Origin: Pseudomonadota bacterium
Lineage (GTDB): Bacteria > Desulfobacterota > Desulfovibrionia > Desulfovibrionales > Desulfovibrionaceae
Direction: 5' to 3'
DNA: 5,999 nucleotides
Assembly (NCBI GenBank): GCA_018822065.1
Contig: JAHJKV010000129.1
Location: forward strand, 1 to 5,999
Part shown: in pieces, positions 5,678 through 5,999 of the stretch
Numbering within the stretch: position 1 is the first letter of the stretch
How the letters are laid out: each line of letters opens with the position of its first letter
Notes under the pieces: model-generated
Databases searched by the model: none
Told to the model about the DNA's origin: nothing
Seen by the model: the letters and a program-made list of their open reading frames with translations, nothing else
Position numbers and translations under genes: made by a program

Positions 5678-5999
5678 ATGAGCGAAATCGAAAGAAAATC
5701 GAAAAAAGCGAGCCAATCCGCCATAGAAATGACCCATGTGGTCCTACCTCAGGACGCCAATCCGGCAGGCAACCTGCACGGCGGGGTGATCCTCAAACAT
5801 GTGGACACCGCCGGGGGCGTGGTCTGCAAGCGTCATAGCAGCAGCAACGTGGTCACCGCGTCCTTTGACCGCATGGACTTTCTGCGTCCGGCCTACGTGG
5901 GCGACCTGCTCCACTTCAAGGCGAGCCTCAACTTTGTTGGCACCAGTTCCATGGAGGTGGGAGTGCGGGTGGAGGCCGAAAACCTCTATACTGGCGAGC
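5678..5999 (+). CDS. Acyl-CoA thioesterase, hotdog fold (YciA-like), 3' end beyond window
   Basis: The first 107 residues of a cytoplasmic thioesterase that hydrolyses acyl-CoA to free acid and CoA. A charged tail (1-15) precedes the hotdog domain. Recognisable features are MTHVVLPQDANPAGNLHGG (from Met18), with Asn28, Gly31 and His34-Gly35-Gly36, and the candidate catalytic Asp43 in HVDTAGG. The strand region VVTASFDRMDFLRPAYVGD (58-76), where the family has its substrate- and CoA-binding segment, follows. Family members of this type are about 130-170 residues and form hexamers, so about 30-50 residues are missing at the edge. The start is ATG 5678, 7 nt after GGAGG (5666-5670). An ATG at 5674 is nearer but in a different, non-coding frame. 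The Shine-Dalgarno core lies between short complementary arms TGTT and AACA (5662-5674), a weak hairpin that would leave it exposed in the loop. Confidence 0.88.
   Translation, partial: MSEIERKSKKASQSAIEMTHVVLPQDANPAGNLHGGVILKHVDTAGGVVCKRHSSSNVVTASFDRMDFLRPAYVGDLLHFKASLNFVGTSSMEVGVRVEAENLYTGE

Overview
The window is about 60% or more GC, densely packed, and has mostly plus-strand genes with short gaps. This suggests a Gram-negative bacterium. The soluble two-CCG iron-sulfur protein, the stand-alone periplasmic Cache-domain protein and the RlmL-N-type RNA methyltransferase together fit a Desulfovibrio-like sulfate reducer (Desulfovibrionales). That assignment rests on gene content read by eye, not on a marker gene.

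Layout: (1) 1-514, minus strand, is the N-terminal part of an unrecognised membrane protein that runs off the left edge. (2) 515-616 is a divergent intergenic region. It holds a possible minus-strand promoter placed so that the transcript would be leaderless. (3) 617-1720 encodes a cytoplasmic HdrD/GlpC-like protein with two [4Fe-4S] motifs and two CCG domains. (4) 1757-3043 encodes a polytopic membrane protein resembling O-antigen ligases/polymerases. (5) 3044-3207 is a gap that looks like the decayed remains of a short exported protein gene. (6) 3208-4368 encodes a THUMP plus methyltransferase-domain RNA methyltransferase, followed after 4 nt by an 89-aa gene of unknown function (4373-4642). 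(7) 4673-5146, minus strand and convergent, encodes a secreted single-Cache-domain protein. (8) 5147-5263 is a divergent promoter region with several inverted repeats. (9) 5264-5506 encodes an 80-aa charged protein of unknown function with a strong ribosome-binding site. (10) 5507-5677 is a GC-rich gap with several possible RNA stems. (11) 5678 to the right edge is the N-terminal two-thirds or so of a hotdog acyl-CoA thioesterase of the YciA type.

The genes do not form one obvious pathway. The two tight pairs are the Fe-S protein with the ligase-like protein (36 nt apart, same strand) and the methyltransferase with the 89-aa protein (4 nt apart, probably co-translated). I do not see a clear undescribed multi-gene system. 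The most worthwhile leads are the gene remnant at 3054-3192, the leaderless-promoter geometry at 514-550, the operator-like repeats at 5165-5215, the structured leader at 5516-5648, and the two small genes of unknown function. No tRNA, rRNA, CRISPR array, insertion sequence or confident Rho-independent terminator was found.
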